Of a stretch of DNA of 64,000 bases, positions 17,085-25,740 are shown one piece after another (positions within the stretch are counted from its first letter, which is position 1; each line of letters starts with the position of its first letter). The stretch comes from Saccharomonospora piscinae (GTDB lineage Bacteria; Actinomycetota; Actinomycetes; Mycobacteriales; Pseudonocardiaceae): contig NZ_VCEK01000003.1 of NCBI RefSeq assembly GCF_005862235.1, positions 664,079 through 728,078 on the forward strand. The letters are read 5' to 3'. Below the pieces are notes generated by a model, which saw only the letters and a list, made by a program, of their open reading frames with translations, was not told the origin of the DNA and did no database searches. Made by a program: the position numbers and the translations under genes.

Positions 17085-19283
17085 CTACCGCGCCCCCCTT
17101 CCGGGTGACACGAGCGCCGACACGGTCGTGGCCCCCAAGGCGGCGCCGCCGAGCACGCACGCTCCCGCGTGAACGAACAGCCCGAGCGTGTCGGGCGACG
17201 GCTCGGAGGTCACCGACAGCAGCGGAGGCACACAGGCCAGTGCCGTGAGCAGCCAGGTCAGGGGACTGTGCGTGGTCGCGGTGCGCACGCTGTGCAGCAG
17301 GGACATCCCGAGCAGCAGATGCACCACGCTCTGCACCGGGTCGAGCAGCACGCCCCGCAGCCAGGGTGGCTCGGCGTCCAACGTGGTCAGCGCGAAGCCG
17401 AACACGCCGAGCACGGCGAACCCGAATCCGGCCGCCGTCGCGGCGTGGGACAGCGCCCGGCCGAGTACGCCCGGCGCCGTCGTCCACACGGGTGGTGGTG
17501 GCTGGTGCCATCGTTGCCGTTCGAACCAGGCGAACACGAGCACGGCGGGCGCGGTCAGCAGCGCGATCGCGAGCAACAACCGGGGCTGGACCTCACTGCT
17601 CCAGCCGAGCCCCTGCTCGAGTCGTCGCGGCAGGTACACCGCCGCGAGCAGCAACAACAGGGCGGCGAGATACAGCAGGTAGAGCGTCATCGGTGCGCGC
17701 GCCGCCAGCCCGGCCTGACGCAGCACCGAGGGCCGGTGGACGATCGGGACCAGCCGTCGCCGGAGCAGTCCCAGAGCCGCGAGATGCACCACCCCGAGCA
17801 GCAGCACTGCCGTGGTCGGGCCCGAGAGCGCGGGCGGAGCGTCGTCCACCCCCAGCACCGTGGCAGGCAGCGTACCGGTGGCGACGCCGAGACCGAGCGC
17901 TGCCAGCGCGCTCACCCCCGCTAGAGCCATCCTGCTCCGGGAGGGGACCAGACCCTCCCGGTGGGCGAACGCGGCCTGCTGGGCCAACAGGGCCAGCGTG
18001 AGTGTTCCCGCGTGATGCGGCCACGAGGCGGCGGTCCGGGTGCTCAGCCACTCGGCCGCCGCCAGCGCCAGTATCAGCGCGAGTGGGACCGCGGCCGGAG
18101 CCCTGCGGTGCAGCGTCAGCATCGCGGGCGTGAGGACCACGGTGAGCACGTGGAATCCGAGCAGCCACAGCGGGTGCAGTGCGGTCCGCACCACCGCCTC
18201 ACCGGTGGCGGGAGGTATCCGCAGCAGTTCCAGCGCCAGCGGGACGGTGCTGGCCGCGACCGCGAACACGAGGGTCAGCCGTAGCAGCGCGCTGCCACGG
18301 TGGGAGAGGTAGGTGCGGACCCCGCCGCCGCGTAGCCGGGTCTGGGTCCACGTGCTCGCGTTGGCGTGCCCCGCTGCGAAGAAGAACACCACCGTGGTCT
18401 GCGCCGCCCACGTCAGCGGCCAGAGCCATGCGCCGTCGATCCCGGCCCAGGTGGCGAGCCGGACCGCGGACTCACCGAGGATCAGTGTCACCAGTGCGGC
18501 GACACCGAGCAGCGTCCATGGTGTCGCCGGGGGCAGTGAGCGCCGCCAGCGCCCGAGGTCGAGCCGGGGCAGGGCCCACCGCTGGGGAGCGGGGCGGTCG
18601 CGCAGCCGGTGCCACGAGAGGACGCCGATGGCCGTGACACCGGCCAGCAGCGGCAGGAGCGGCTCCCCGACGGGTGGCCCCCACCGCTGGTACCACGAGT
18701 TCGCCACGAGCCCCGCCGTGTACACGGAGGCGACCGACCGGCACAGGGAGTGTGTGCCGAGCGGGTTGGCGTCGCACGTGGCGGCCATGTCCGCGGACAA
18801 CCGGTGATCCAGCGACTCCCGCAGTTCGGGCGCCAGTGGCTCGCCCTTCCGCTCGGCGTAGCGCAGGAGGTCGTAACCGAGATCATGGGACCGGCACGGT
18901 GTGCCGAAGTTCCACCGCGTGCTGTCGTCGCCCCAGGGGGCGGAACAGCCGCCGCCGACGTGGACGGCCCTGATCGTGCCGTCGAGGGCGCGCTCGGTCG
19001 CCGCCTCGACCCTGGTGATGGCCGCGAAGTCGGGGGGCAGCAGCGCGAGGGCCTCGGCGGAGCGCCGCGGATCGAGCAGCGCCTCCACGGCGCGTTCCGC
19101 CGCGGGGTTGGACCCCGTGGCCGACCCCGTCACGTCACCGCTGCCGGGATGCGGTGGAGGTTCGGCCTCGGGGCGGGACGCTATGACGCCGAACCCCGCG
19201 ACCACGAGCACCAGTAGCAGGAGCCGGGCGACGCGGCCACGCGGCAGCCGTCGGCGCGGACGCGGTATCCGGCTGGCTGGCAT
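17085..19283 (-). CDS. Phospholipase A2 domain fused to a polytopic membrane domain
   Basis: 732 residues. After an N-terminal anchor or signal segment (LLLLVLVVAGFGVIA), residues ~65-195 form a prokaryotic secreted phospholipase A2 domain. It contains GGGCSAPWGDD (calcium-loop region), C130, the catalytic pair H133-D134 in CRSHDLGYD, and the second disulphide pair C170/C181. From ~205 on there are about twelve hydrophobic segments resembling acyltransferase-type membrane proteins, including HANASTWTQTR and TLYLLYLAALLLLLAAV. The PLA2 domain would lie outside the cell and release fatty acids from phospholipids. The role of the membrane part is unknown; it might re-acylate or export the product. 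Confidence 0.75.
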   Translation of the reverse strand: MPASRIPRPRRRLPRGRVARLLLLVLVVAGFGVIASRPEAEPPPHPGSGDVTGSATGSNPAAERAVEALLDPRRSAEALALLPPDFAAITRVEAATERALDGTIRAVHVGGGCSAPWGDDSTRWNFGTPCRSHDLGYDLLRYAERKGEPLAPELRESLDHRLSADMAATCDANPLGTHSLCRSVASVYTAGLVANSWYQRWGPPVGEPLLPLLAGVTAIGVLSWHRLRDRPAPQRWALPRLDLGRWRRSLPPATPWTLLGVAALVTLILGESAVRLATWAGIDGAWLWPLTWAAQTTVVFFFAAGHANASTWTQTRLRGGGVRTYLSHRGSALLRLTLVFAVAASTVPLALELLRIPPATGEAVVRTALHPLWLLGFHVLTVVLTPAMLTLHRRAPAAVPLALILALAAAEWLSTRTAASWPHHAGTLTLALLAQQAAFAHREGLVPSRSRMALAGVSALAALGLGVATGTLPATVLGVDDAPPALSGPTTAVLLLGVVHLAALGLLRRRLVPIVHRPSVLRQAGLAARAPMTLYLLYLAALLLLLAAVYLPRRLEQGLGWSSEVQPRLLLAIALLTAPAVLVFAWFERQRWHQPPPPVWTTAPGVLGRALSHAATAAGFGFAVLGVFGFALTTLDAEPPWLRGVLLDPVQSVVHLLLGMSLLHSVRTATTHSPLTWLLTALACVPPLLSVTSEPSPDTLGLFVHAGACVLGGAALGATTVSALVSPGRGAR

Positions 19284-19370
19284 GCCTCACAGGGTGGCAG
19301 CGAGGCGCACCGGATCGCTATCAGGGGTTTCCCTTCGGGGTTTGGACCGGCCCCCGACCGGTGCGGGCCG

Positions 19371-20765
19371 TCACCGCGGTACGGGCGCGAACCGGACGCG
19401 GTTGCGTCCCGCCTCCTTCGCCTCGTAGACCGCGGTGTCGGCGGCCTGCAACAGGCCGTCGAGATCGTCGGCGTGCCGGGGAAAGACGGCGACGCCGATA
19501 GAGGCCGTGCGCCCGCTGATGGTCGCCTGCGCACCCCGCTTGTCGGTGGTGGGAATGCGCAGAGCGGCGACGGTGGTCCGGACACGTTCGGCGGCGAGTT
19601 CGGCGGCGGCGGTGTCGGCGTCGGGCAGCAGTAGCAGGAACTCCTCGCCGCCGAACCGGCCCACGACGTCGGCGGGCCGGGTGACCCCGGACAGCGTGCT
19701 CGCGATGGCGGCGAGCACGTCGTCGCCTGCCGGGTGCCCGTAGGTGTCGTTGATCCACTTGAAGTGGTCCAGGTCGACCATGAGCACCGCGAGTGTGCTG
19801 CCCGCTCTGCGGACACGGTTGAGCGCGCGGTCGGCGGACTCCGTCCAGCCACGCATGTTGAGCAGCCCGGTCTTCGGGTCGGTCACCACCGCGTCCTGTA
19901 ACTGGTCCAGCTCGGCGAGCCGGTTGAAGACCACCGTCACGACCGCCATGATCGCCACCGAGGGCGGCAGGACGACCACGAGCACGGCGGTGACGGCGCC
20001 GAGCCCGATGGTGACGGCCTCCAGCAGGTTGTCGGCCTTGCCGCCGAGCACCGTGCGCAGTGTGGGGGCGTGCGAGCCGAGCACGAGGATTCCGCCGACG
20101 TAGCAGACCTGCACGACCTCGTACACCAGTGCCGTGACGAGGATGAGTCCGAACTCGCGCAGTGACCCCGGCACGGTGAGTGTCTGCCAGTCCTGGGGGC
20201 CCATCGAGTTGTAGGCCAGGTTCGCGAGCGCGGCGGCCAGCCCGTGGGAGATCGACGAGTACACGAAGTTGTGGGCGGGCCTGCGCGCGGTGAACCAGCG
20301 CTGCACGCGGATCACGACGACGAGGAGCACGGCGAGCGTGGCCGGAAGCACCAGTGTGGCCGGAAACACCCACACCGCCGTGAGGTCGATGAGCACGGTC
20401 TGGGTGCGGTTGCGCCGACGTTCCTCCTGCCGGTGTGTGAACTGGATGTGGGCGGTGGCGCCCGCGCCGAGGATCGCGAACGTGAGCCAGTCCTGCCCCA
20501 CCGGCAGCGGGGACCGCGCGAACGCGGCGGTGAACCCCGCGATCGACAGCACTTCCATGGTCAGCAGGAAGACGACGAAGCGGCGGGGCCGCGTCCACAG
20601 CGCCCAGTGCCGCGGCCACAGTGCCGCGCGGCGCGACGCGGGCCGGTGCCGGTTTCCCGGCGCGTGCGGCGGCGACTGCCCGGTCATGGCATCCGTGTCC
20701 GTGCCCGGTGAGGAATGGGAAGTAACGATTTCTGGCGACGGCCGATCCTGGGGAATGAGCGGCAC
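19371..20765 (-). CDS. Membrane-bound diguanylate cyclase (GGDEF)
   Basis: 464 residues from GTG 20765 (AGAGGA eight bases before). About six membrane segments (residues ~60-270) form an unnamed sensor region. The GGDEF domain follows (~290-460), with an intact active site GGEEF at 372 and an allosteric I-site RPAD exactly five residues before it. It should make c-di-GMP from two GTP and be product-inhibited. There is no EAL domain. It is transcribed away from the hexapeptide micro-ORF array, whose first ORF lies about 240 bp upstream. Confidence 0.9.
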   Translation of the reverse strand: MPLIPQDRPSPEIVTSHSSPGTDTDAMTGQSPPHAPGNRHRPASRRAALWPRHWALWTRPRRFVVFLLTMEVLSIAGFTAAFARSPLPVGQDWLTFAILGAGATAHIQFTHRQEERRRNRTQTVLIDLTAVWVFPATLVLPATLAVLLVVVIRVQRWFTARRPAHNFVYSSISHGLAAALANLAYNSMGPQDWQTLTVPGSLREFGLILVTALVYEVVQVCYVGGILVLGSHAPTLRTVLGGKADNLLEAVTIGLGAVTAVLVVVLPPSVAIMAVVTVVFNRLAELDQLQDAVVTDPKTGLLNMRGWTESADRALNRVRRAGSTLAVLMVDLDHFKWINDTYGHPAGDDVLAAIASTLSGVTRPADVVGRFGGEEFLLLLPDADTAAAELAAERVRTTVAALRIPTTDKRGAQATISGRTASIGVAVFPRHADDLDGLLQAADTAVYEAKEAGRNRVRFAPVPR

Positions 20766-21002
20766 TCGCCAATCCTCTCGCGTGTGTCGGTCGTGGGGGC
20801 CCCTCCGAACCGGCCTCCGAAGCCGGATTGGGGAGATCCACGGCGGGACGAAGCAGCGTTGGTGACCGGTATCATCTCACCGCACCGAAGAATGGCGTAC
20901 GCGAACCCGTCCGACTGTAGCCTGGGGGCAGCACGGATCGCCGTCCCGTCGGCCGGTATTCGAACTCGGTACGAACTTGGCCGTGAGTGGAGGTGTTCTC
21001 CC

Positions 21003-21023
21003 TTGTCCGACCGCGATTTCTGA
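21003..21023 (+). CDS. Micro-ORF 1 encoding hexapeptide MSDRDF
   Basis: TTG start, six sense codons, TGA stop. GGAGGTG lies seven bases upstream of the start. The peptide MSDRDF is repeated by the next unit with synonymous changes, which argues for selection on the peptide. No tiny peptide family with this sequence is known to me. Confidence 0.5.
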   Translation: MSDRDF

Positions 21024-21070
21024 CCTAGAACTGACAGGCCGACGGCACTGATGTCCTGGGGAGGTGCACC

Positions 21071-21091
21071 GTGTCCGACCGCGACTTCTGA
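21071..21091 (+). CDS. Micro-ORF 2 encoding hexapeptide MSDRDF
   Basis: GTG start, TGA stop, GGGGAGGTG four bases upstream. It differs from unit 1 at the start codon and at the fifth codon (GAC for GAT), both silent. It lies 68 bp downstream of unit 1, and a short GC hairpin follows the stop. Confidence 0.5.
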   Translation: MSDRDF

Positions 21092-21170
21092 GCCGAGCCC
21101 TCGGGCTCGCGCACACCCGGTCCCTGTTACGCGACGGCACCATGTCTTGACCACCCAGGAGGTGTTCGCC

Positions 21171-21191
21171 ATGACCGACCGTGATTTCTAG
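21171..21191 (+). CDS. Micro-ORF 3 encoding hexapeptide MTDRDF
   Basis: ATG start, TAG stop, AGGAGGTG six bases upstream, the strongest SD of the three. Differences from units 1 and 2 are Thr for Ser (conservative) and CGT for CGC (silent). It lies 100 bp after unit 2. No plus-strand gene follows for about 1.6 kb, so it is not an upstream ORF of a normal gene. Confidence 0.5.
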   Translation: MTDRDF

Positions 21192-21292
21192 TCCTTGTCT
21201 TCGTGCTCGTTGTCGGATAGCCATTTTCGCCGACCTCACGCCGTGAGTGGCCGGGCACGATCAGGTGATCGTCCTCGGCGAAGCCCGGACGG

Positions 21293-22465
21293 TCACGGTG
21301 TGGTCCGCCGCACCCGTGACCAGGACACGGCGACCGGGATCGTGAGGACCACCCCGGCCGCTCCGGCGAGCGCGATCGTGGTTGTCGCGGACCCGACGAG
21401 GTCCGCGACCACGCCGCCCAGCGCCACGCCCACGCCCTGTGCGACGCGCAGGCCCGTGCGGTAGACACCGCCCGCCCCACCGCGGAGTTCGTTGGGCACC
21501 CAGGTGATGAACGTGGCCCCGACGGTGATGATGTAAGCCCCGGCGGCCCCCGCGAGCATCAGCAGCAACAGGGCGAACGGCAGTGTCGGAGTGAGGGCGA
21601 AGCCGACGAGAACGGCTGCCGCGGCCGTGGCGAGCAGGCCCATCACGCGCCTGCGGTTCTCGGCCGAAACGAACCGCGACAACACGAACGTCCCGAGGAT
21701 GAACCCCACCGGATCGGCGGCGAGCAGCCAGCCGACGGCCTGCGGGGAGGCTCCGATCTGGTCGGCCAGCGGTGCGGCCAGCCCTTCGGGGATCACCGCG
21801 AGCCCCACCAGCCACGACAGCGCCAGCAGCACCCGTAGTCGCCGCTGGCCCCAGACCCACCGGACGGCCGTGAACCAGCCGTCGCCGGGATCGCCCGCGG
21901 CCGGACGTGCCCGCACGCACAGCTGGACGAGCGCGGCGGCGACGACGAAACTCGCGGCGTCGAGGGCCAGTGCCCACGACGGCCCCAGCGACGTCACGAG
22001 CAGTCCTCCGCCACCGAATCCCGCGAGCATCGCGATGTTGGCGGTGATGCCACGCAGGTCCTGGCTGCGCAGATACAGCTCGTCGGTGAAGATCTCCCTG
22101 GTCAGGGCGTTCTGTGCCGCGTTGGCCGGGGCACCTGCGAGCCGGGCCAGCACCACCAGCGCACACAGCGGCGCGAGCGGCATACCGGGGATCGCCATGC
22201 CGCCGACCAGAAGTGCCTGCGTGGCGGACGAGATCACCAGCACGGCCTTGCGCGGGTAGCGGTCCGCGATCTGGGCGAGCCCGAGACCGCCTGCGAGAGC
22301 GGGAAGGAACGTCAGGGCGTACACCACGGCGGCCCACAGCGCGGAGCCCGTGCGGTTGTACACCATGATGGACAGCGCCACTGTCGTGAGGTGGTCGCCG
22401 AGGACGGACTGGGCCTCCGCGATCCACAGCGCCCGGAACTCGCGGTTGCGAAGAGCGTCACTCAT
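21293..22465 (-). CDS. MFS transporter
   Basis: About 390 residues with 12 hydrophobic segments. It begins MSDALRNREFRALWIAEAQS, the usual opening of the DHA3-like/enterobactin-exporter (EntS) type of the major facilitator superfamily, and has the loop motif IADRYPRKAVLV between helices 2 and 3. Starts at 22465 (ATG) and 22501 (GTG) are both open and neither has a good SD; I follow the family start. It is probably a drug or metabolite exporter; the substrate is unknown. Its 3' end faces the hexapeptide array. Confidence 0.88.
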   Translation of the reverse strand: MSDALRNREFRALWIAEAQSVLGDHLTTVALSIMVYNRTGSALWAAVVYALTFLPALAGGLGLAQIADRYPRKAVLVISSATQALLVGGMAIPGMPLAPLCALVVLARLAGAPANAAQNALTREIFTDELYLRSQDLRGITANIAMLAGFGGGGLLVTSLGPSWALALDAASFVVAAALVQLCVRARPAAGDPGDGWFTAVRWVWGQRRLRVLLALSWLVGLAVIPEGLAAPLADQIGASPQAVGWLLAADPVGFILGTFVLSRFVSAENRRRVMGLLATAAAAVLVGFALTPTLPFALLLLMLAGAAGAYIITVGATFITWVPNELRGGAGGVYRTGLRVAQGVGVALGGVVADLVGSATTTIALAGAAGVVLTIPVAVSWSRVRRTTP

Positions 22466-22501
22466 CCGGGCCGCTGTCGTGGTAGCTACCAACCTCGTCA
22501 C

Positions 22502-22830
22502 CCTGTGCCGAATCGGTTACGTTTTGCGACGTCGGCGCCAACGTTAGTTTTCTTCGCGAAGGCGTGGAGCCGAAGATCGGACGTTACCCGGATCGGACTA
22601 ACCCGAGCCGGAGTGCCGTGCCGCCCGTCGTGCCACGTCACGGCAGTTCGATGAGTCCCACCGAACCGCCGCGTGTATCCCGCGGCCGATCGCGGATCAC
22701 TCGTTCGGCGCAGTGCTGCCACCGCTCGGCGCGCGTGCCCGCGGACGGCGGGCCACCCGGGCCGACACTGACGGTGTCCGGGCACGAGCGGGTTCGGACG
22801 ACGATCGAGCCGCGTGGGGAGACGAGGCAC
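22502..22830. other. Divergent intergenic region, MFS and SDR genes
   Basis: About 330 bp between divergent genes, presumably with both promoters. An open frame runs into the SDR gene from 22564 but has no SD and non-conserved-looking Arg/Pro-rich sequence. I see no clear palindrome or RNA element. Confidence 0.4.
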
Positions 22831-23754
22831 ATGAGTGGACAACTCGAAGGCAAGGCCGTGGTGGTGACAGGAGCCGGACGCGGACTGGGGGAGGCGTTCG
22901 CCACGCACGCGGCGCAGGCCGGGGCCGCGGTGGTGGTCAACGACGTCGACGCCGAGCTGGCCGAACGGACGGCCGCGAACATCGCCGCGCACGGCGGCAG
23001 GGTGGTGGCCAGCGGACACGACGTGGCCGACCCGGGACAGGCGTCGGCGCTGGTCGAGCTGGCTGTCTCGGAGTTCGGCGGCGTCCACGGCCTGGTCAAC
23101 AACGCGGGCCTGAACTACGAGGCCGTGTCCTGGCAGGACGACCCCGCCGACGTGCGCCGGCTGGTCGAGACGAACGTGCTCGGCGTCATCTACGTCGGCA
23201 CGGCCGCCGCGAGGGCGATGGTGCGACACGGTGGCGGTTCCATCGTCAACATCTCGTCGGGCGCGTCGTTCGGTCAGCGCAGACTCGCGACCTACTCCGC
23301 GAGCAAGGGTGCCGTGGCGTCGTTGACGTACTCGTGGGCGCTCGACATGGAAGAGGTCGGCATCCGCGTGAACGCGGTGTGCCCACTGGCCCACACCCGG
23401 ATGGTCTGGGCTTCGGAGCGTTCCCTGCGCAACTGCCCGCCCGACCGCACGCCCTCGCGGATCGCCCCGCTCGTGGTGTTCCTGCTCGGCGACGACGCGC
23501 ACGGCATCACCGGACAGCTGGTCCGCTGCAACGGTTCGGACCTGCACATCGTCGGGCAGCCCTACGTCAAGGAGCCCGTGCTGCGCAGGCCGGTCTGGGA
23601 CACCACGAGTGTGCGGCGCGCGTTCGCCGAGGTCTTCGCCGCGCAGCTGGAGCCCTACGGACTGGAGAAACGAGTGCCACCGACGATGCGGGAATGGACC
23701 GAGAGCGCGGCGGGCGGCCGGATCGCGCGGCCCGGCCATGACCGCAGCGCGTGA
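22831..23754 (+). CDS. Short-chain dehydrogenase/reductase (SDR)
   Basis: 307 residues from ATG 22831 (GGGGAGACGAGG before it). Classical SDR signatures: cofactor motif TGAGRGLGE near residue 13, NNAG near 89, and the catalytic Ser, Tyr and Lys in NISSGASFG and YSASKG. An Asp at the end of strand 2 (VVVNDVD) favours NAD(H). A ~50-residue C-terminal extension beyond the usual 250 is unusual. The acyl-CoA synthetase gene converges on it, with 9 bp between the stops. The substrate is unknown. Confidence 0.87.
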   Translation: MSGQLEGKAVVVTGAGRGLGEAFATHAAQAGAAVVVNDVDAELAERTAANIAAHGGRVVASGHDVADPGQASALVELAVSEFGGVHGLVNNAGLNYEAVSWQDDPADVRRLVETNVLGVIYVGTAAARAMVRHGGGSIVNISSGASFGQRRLATYSASKGAVASLTYSWALDMEEVGIRVNAVCPLAHTRMVWASERSLRNCPPDRTPSRIAPLVVFLLGDDAHGITGQLVRCNGSDLHIVGQPYVKEPVLRRPVWDTTSVRRAFAEVFAAQLEPYGLEKRVPPTMREWTESAAGGRIARPGHDRSA

Positions 23755-23763
23755 GCACGGCCG

Positions 23764-25614
23764 CTACGTCCGGTAGAGCGCGTCGATGTCCGCGCGGTAG
23801 CGGCTGCTGATGACCCGGCGCTTGAGCTTGAGTGTCGGGGTCAGCTCACCGCTGTCGGGCGTCCACGCCTCGGTGAGCACGCGGTATCGCTTGACCTGCT
23901 CGGCCCGCGACAGCCGCTCGTTGGCCGCGTCCACGGCGCGGTCGATCTCCGCGCGCACGGCGGGGTGTTCGGCCAGCGAGGGAAGGTCCGATGTCTCGAC
24001 GCCGCGTGCCGCAGCCCAGCCCGGTGCGATCTCGTCGTCGAGCACGATCAGCGCGGTGACGTAGGGCCGGTCGTCCCCGATGGCCACTGCCTGACCGATC
24101 AGCGGGTGTTCCTTCAGCAGCCCCTCGATCCTCGTCGGCGCGATGTTCTTGCCCCCGGCGGTGATGATGAGTTCCTTCTTGCGGTCGGTGATCGTCACGA
24201 AGCCGTCCTCGTCGATCGAGCCGATGTCGCCGGTGGCGAACCAGCCCTCGGCGTCGGCAGGAGAGTCGATCGTCCCGTCCTCCCGGAGGTATCCGAGGAA
24301 CACGATGGGACCGCGGACGAGCAGCTCGCCGTCGTCGGCCACCGCGACCTCCACGTCGGCGATCGGCCGCCCCACCGTGCCGGCTCGGAAGGCTCCGGCG
24401 TGGTTGGTGGTGGCCGCGCCGGTGGTCTCCGACAGCCCCCACACCTCGTGGATCTCGATGCCGAGGCCTGCGGCGAAGTGCAGCACTTCCTCCGGCAGAG
24501 CGGCGGCGCCGCTGGACGCGAACACCAGCCGGTCCAGGCCCAGCAGTTCCCGTACCGGCGCGAGCACGGTGCGGTCGGCCTCGGCGATGCGCCGGGCCAG
24601 TTCGTCCGGCACCTCACGCCCGGCGCTGCGCAACCGGTAACCCTCGCGCAGCAGGGCGTTGGCGGCCAGCAATGTCTCCCTGCGCTGTTGGTCAACTCCG
24701 GCGAGCATGTTCTTCAGCCCCGCCACCAGCTTCTCCCACACCCGGGGCACACCGAAGAACGTGTCGGGCCGGACCCGCGCGAGCGCGGCGGCGATCCCGG
24801 ACGGGTCGGCGAGCGTGTGGACGTGGCCCGCCCGCACCACCGGCATGTAGAGGGAGAGTTCGCGTTCGGCGATGTGGGCGAGCGGCAGGTACGCGATGTT
24901 GGACAGGTGCGGGGGCGAGTCGTGCAACGCGTGGACGGCGACGGCCTCGTGGATGGCGTTGCGGTGGGACAGCACGACGCCCTTCGGGACACCGGTCGTG
25001 CCCGAGGTGTAGATCATCGACAGCGGATCGTCCGGCCTGACCGCGTCGGTGAGGCGCTCGAACGTCTCCGGGCGGGCCGCGTGCAGGGCGGCCCCGCGGT
25101 CGCGCAGGGCGGAGTAGTCGATGAAGTCGACGAACTCGACGGACCGCTCGCCGGCCTCGGCGGCATCGTCCGGATCGAGCACGACGATGTGGCGCAGGTT
25201 CGTCAGGTCGTCGAGCACCGGGCGCCACCGCCGTAACTCCGCCTGCCCGGCCAGCACCGCGACGGGCGCGGCGCTGTGGTTGGCGACGTAGCGGATCTGT
25301 TCGCTGCTCAGCGTCGAGTACGCGGTACACGGCACGGCGCCGAGGTTGGCGGCGGCGAGGTCGGCGATGAGGTGTTCGGGACGGCTCGGCGCCATGATGA
25401 GCATGCGTTGCCCGGAGCGGAGGCCGAGGTCGGACAGTCCCCGCGCGACGGCGGCGACATGTTCGCGTAGCTCGGCCCAGGTCAGCGTGGGACTGTCGGG
25501 ATCGTCCAGCGACGTCAGTGCCGGCAGTCCGGCGTGCTCGGTGGCGTTGCGGCGCAGCAGTGCGGCGATGGTCCGGCCCTCGACCTCGGCCGCGACGGTG
25601 GGCTGGGTGCTCAA
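23764..25614 (-). CDS. Long-chain fatty acid-CoA ligase (AMP-binding)
   Basis: 616 residues from TTG 25614, chosen because GAGGAGGG lies six bases upstream. ANL-superfamily motifs: the P-loop-like YTSGTTGVPKGVVLSH, LSETTGA, the TGDIGSIDEDGF hinge region and DRKKELIITAGGKNIAP with its catalytic Lys-containing tail. Length and motifs match FadD15-like long-chain acyl-CoA synthetases, which activate fatty acids with ATP and CoA for beta-oxidation or lipid synthesis. Confidence 0.92.
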   Translation of the reverse strand: MSTQPTVAAEVEGRTIAALLRRNATEHAGLPALTSLDDPDSPTLTWAELREHVAAVARGLSDLGLRSGQRMLIMAPSRPEHLIADLAAANLGAVPCTAYSTLSSEQIRYVANHSAAPVAVLAGQAELRRWRPVLDDLTNLRHIVVLDPDDAAEAGERSVEFVDFIDYSALRDRGAALHAARPETFERLTDAVRPDDPLSMIYTSGTTGVPKGVVLSHRNAIHEAVAVHALHDSPPHLSNIAYLPLAHIAERELSLYMPVVRAGHVHTLADPSGIAAALARVRPDTFFGVPRVWEKLVAGLKNMLAGVDQQRRETLLAANALLREGYRLRSAGREVPDELARRIAEADRTVLAPVRELLGLDRLVFASSGAAALPEEVLHFAAGLGIEIHEVWGLSETTGAATTNHAGAFRAGTVGRPIADVEVAVADDGELLVRGPIVFLGYLREDGTIDSPADAEGWFATGDIGSIDEDGFVTITDRKKELIITAGGKNIAPTRIEGLLKEHPLIGQAVAIGDDRPYVTALIVLDDEIAPGWAAARGVETSDLPSLAEHPAVRAEIDRAVDAANERLSRAEQVKRYRVLTEAWTPDSGELTPTLKLKRRVISSRYRADIDALYRT

Positions 25615-25740
25615 CGCTGTCCCTCCTCGTCTCCGTGGGCCCACCACCCTATGTAACCTGGGTCACTTTTGTGCAGGCCTGATGTGATCCGGCGTCATCC
25701 GGCGGGGTGTCACCGCGGGCGCGCCGGGTACTGCTGGGGC

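Larger units (their letters stand above)
20766..21292. other. 527-bp intergenic region holding the hexapeptide micro-ORF array
   Basis: The region lies between the start of the leftward cyclase gene and the 3' end of the leftward MFS gene. No protein gene of normal size is credible here. The right half carries three plus-strand SD-plus-hexapeptide units (listed separately). A small hairpin (CGAGCCC/GGGCTCG, 21094-21109) follows the second unit. The left ~230 bp must contain the cyclase promoter and a promoter for the array; I could not pick a convincing -10/-35. Confidence 0.6.

Noticed and set aside
20990-21191. Hexapeptide units as biarylitide-like RiPP precursors.
   Set aside because: No P450 or other modifying enzyme adjoins them, and the peptide lacks the paired aromatic residues those pathways use. 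The idea of some other modification is left open.
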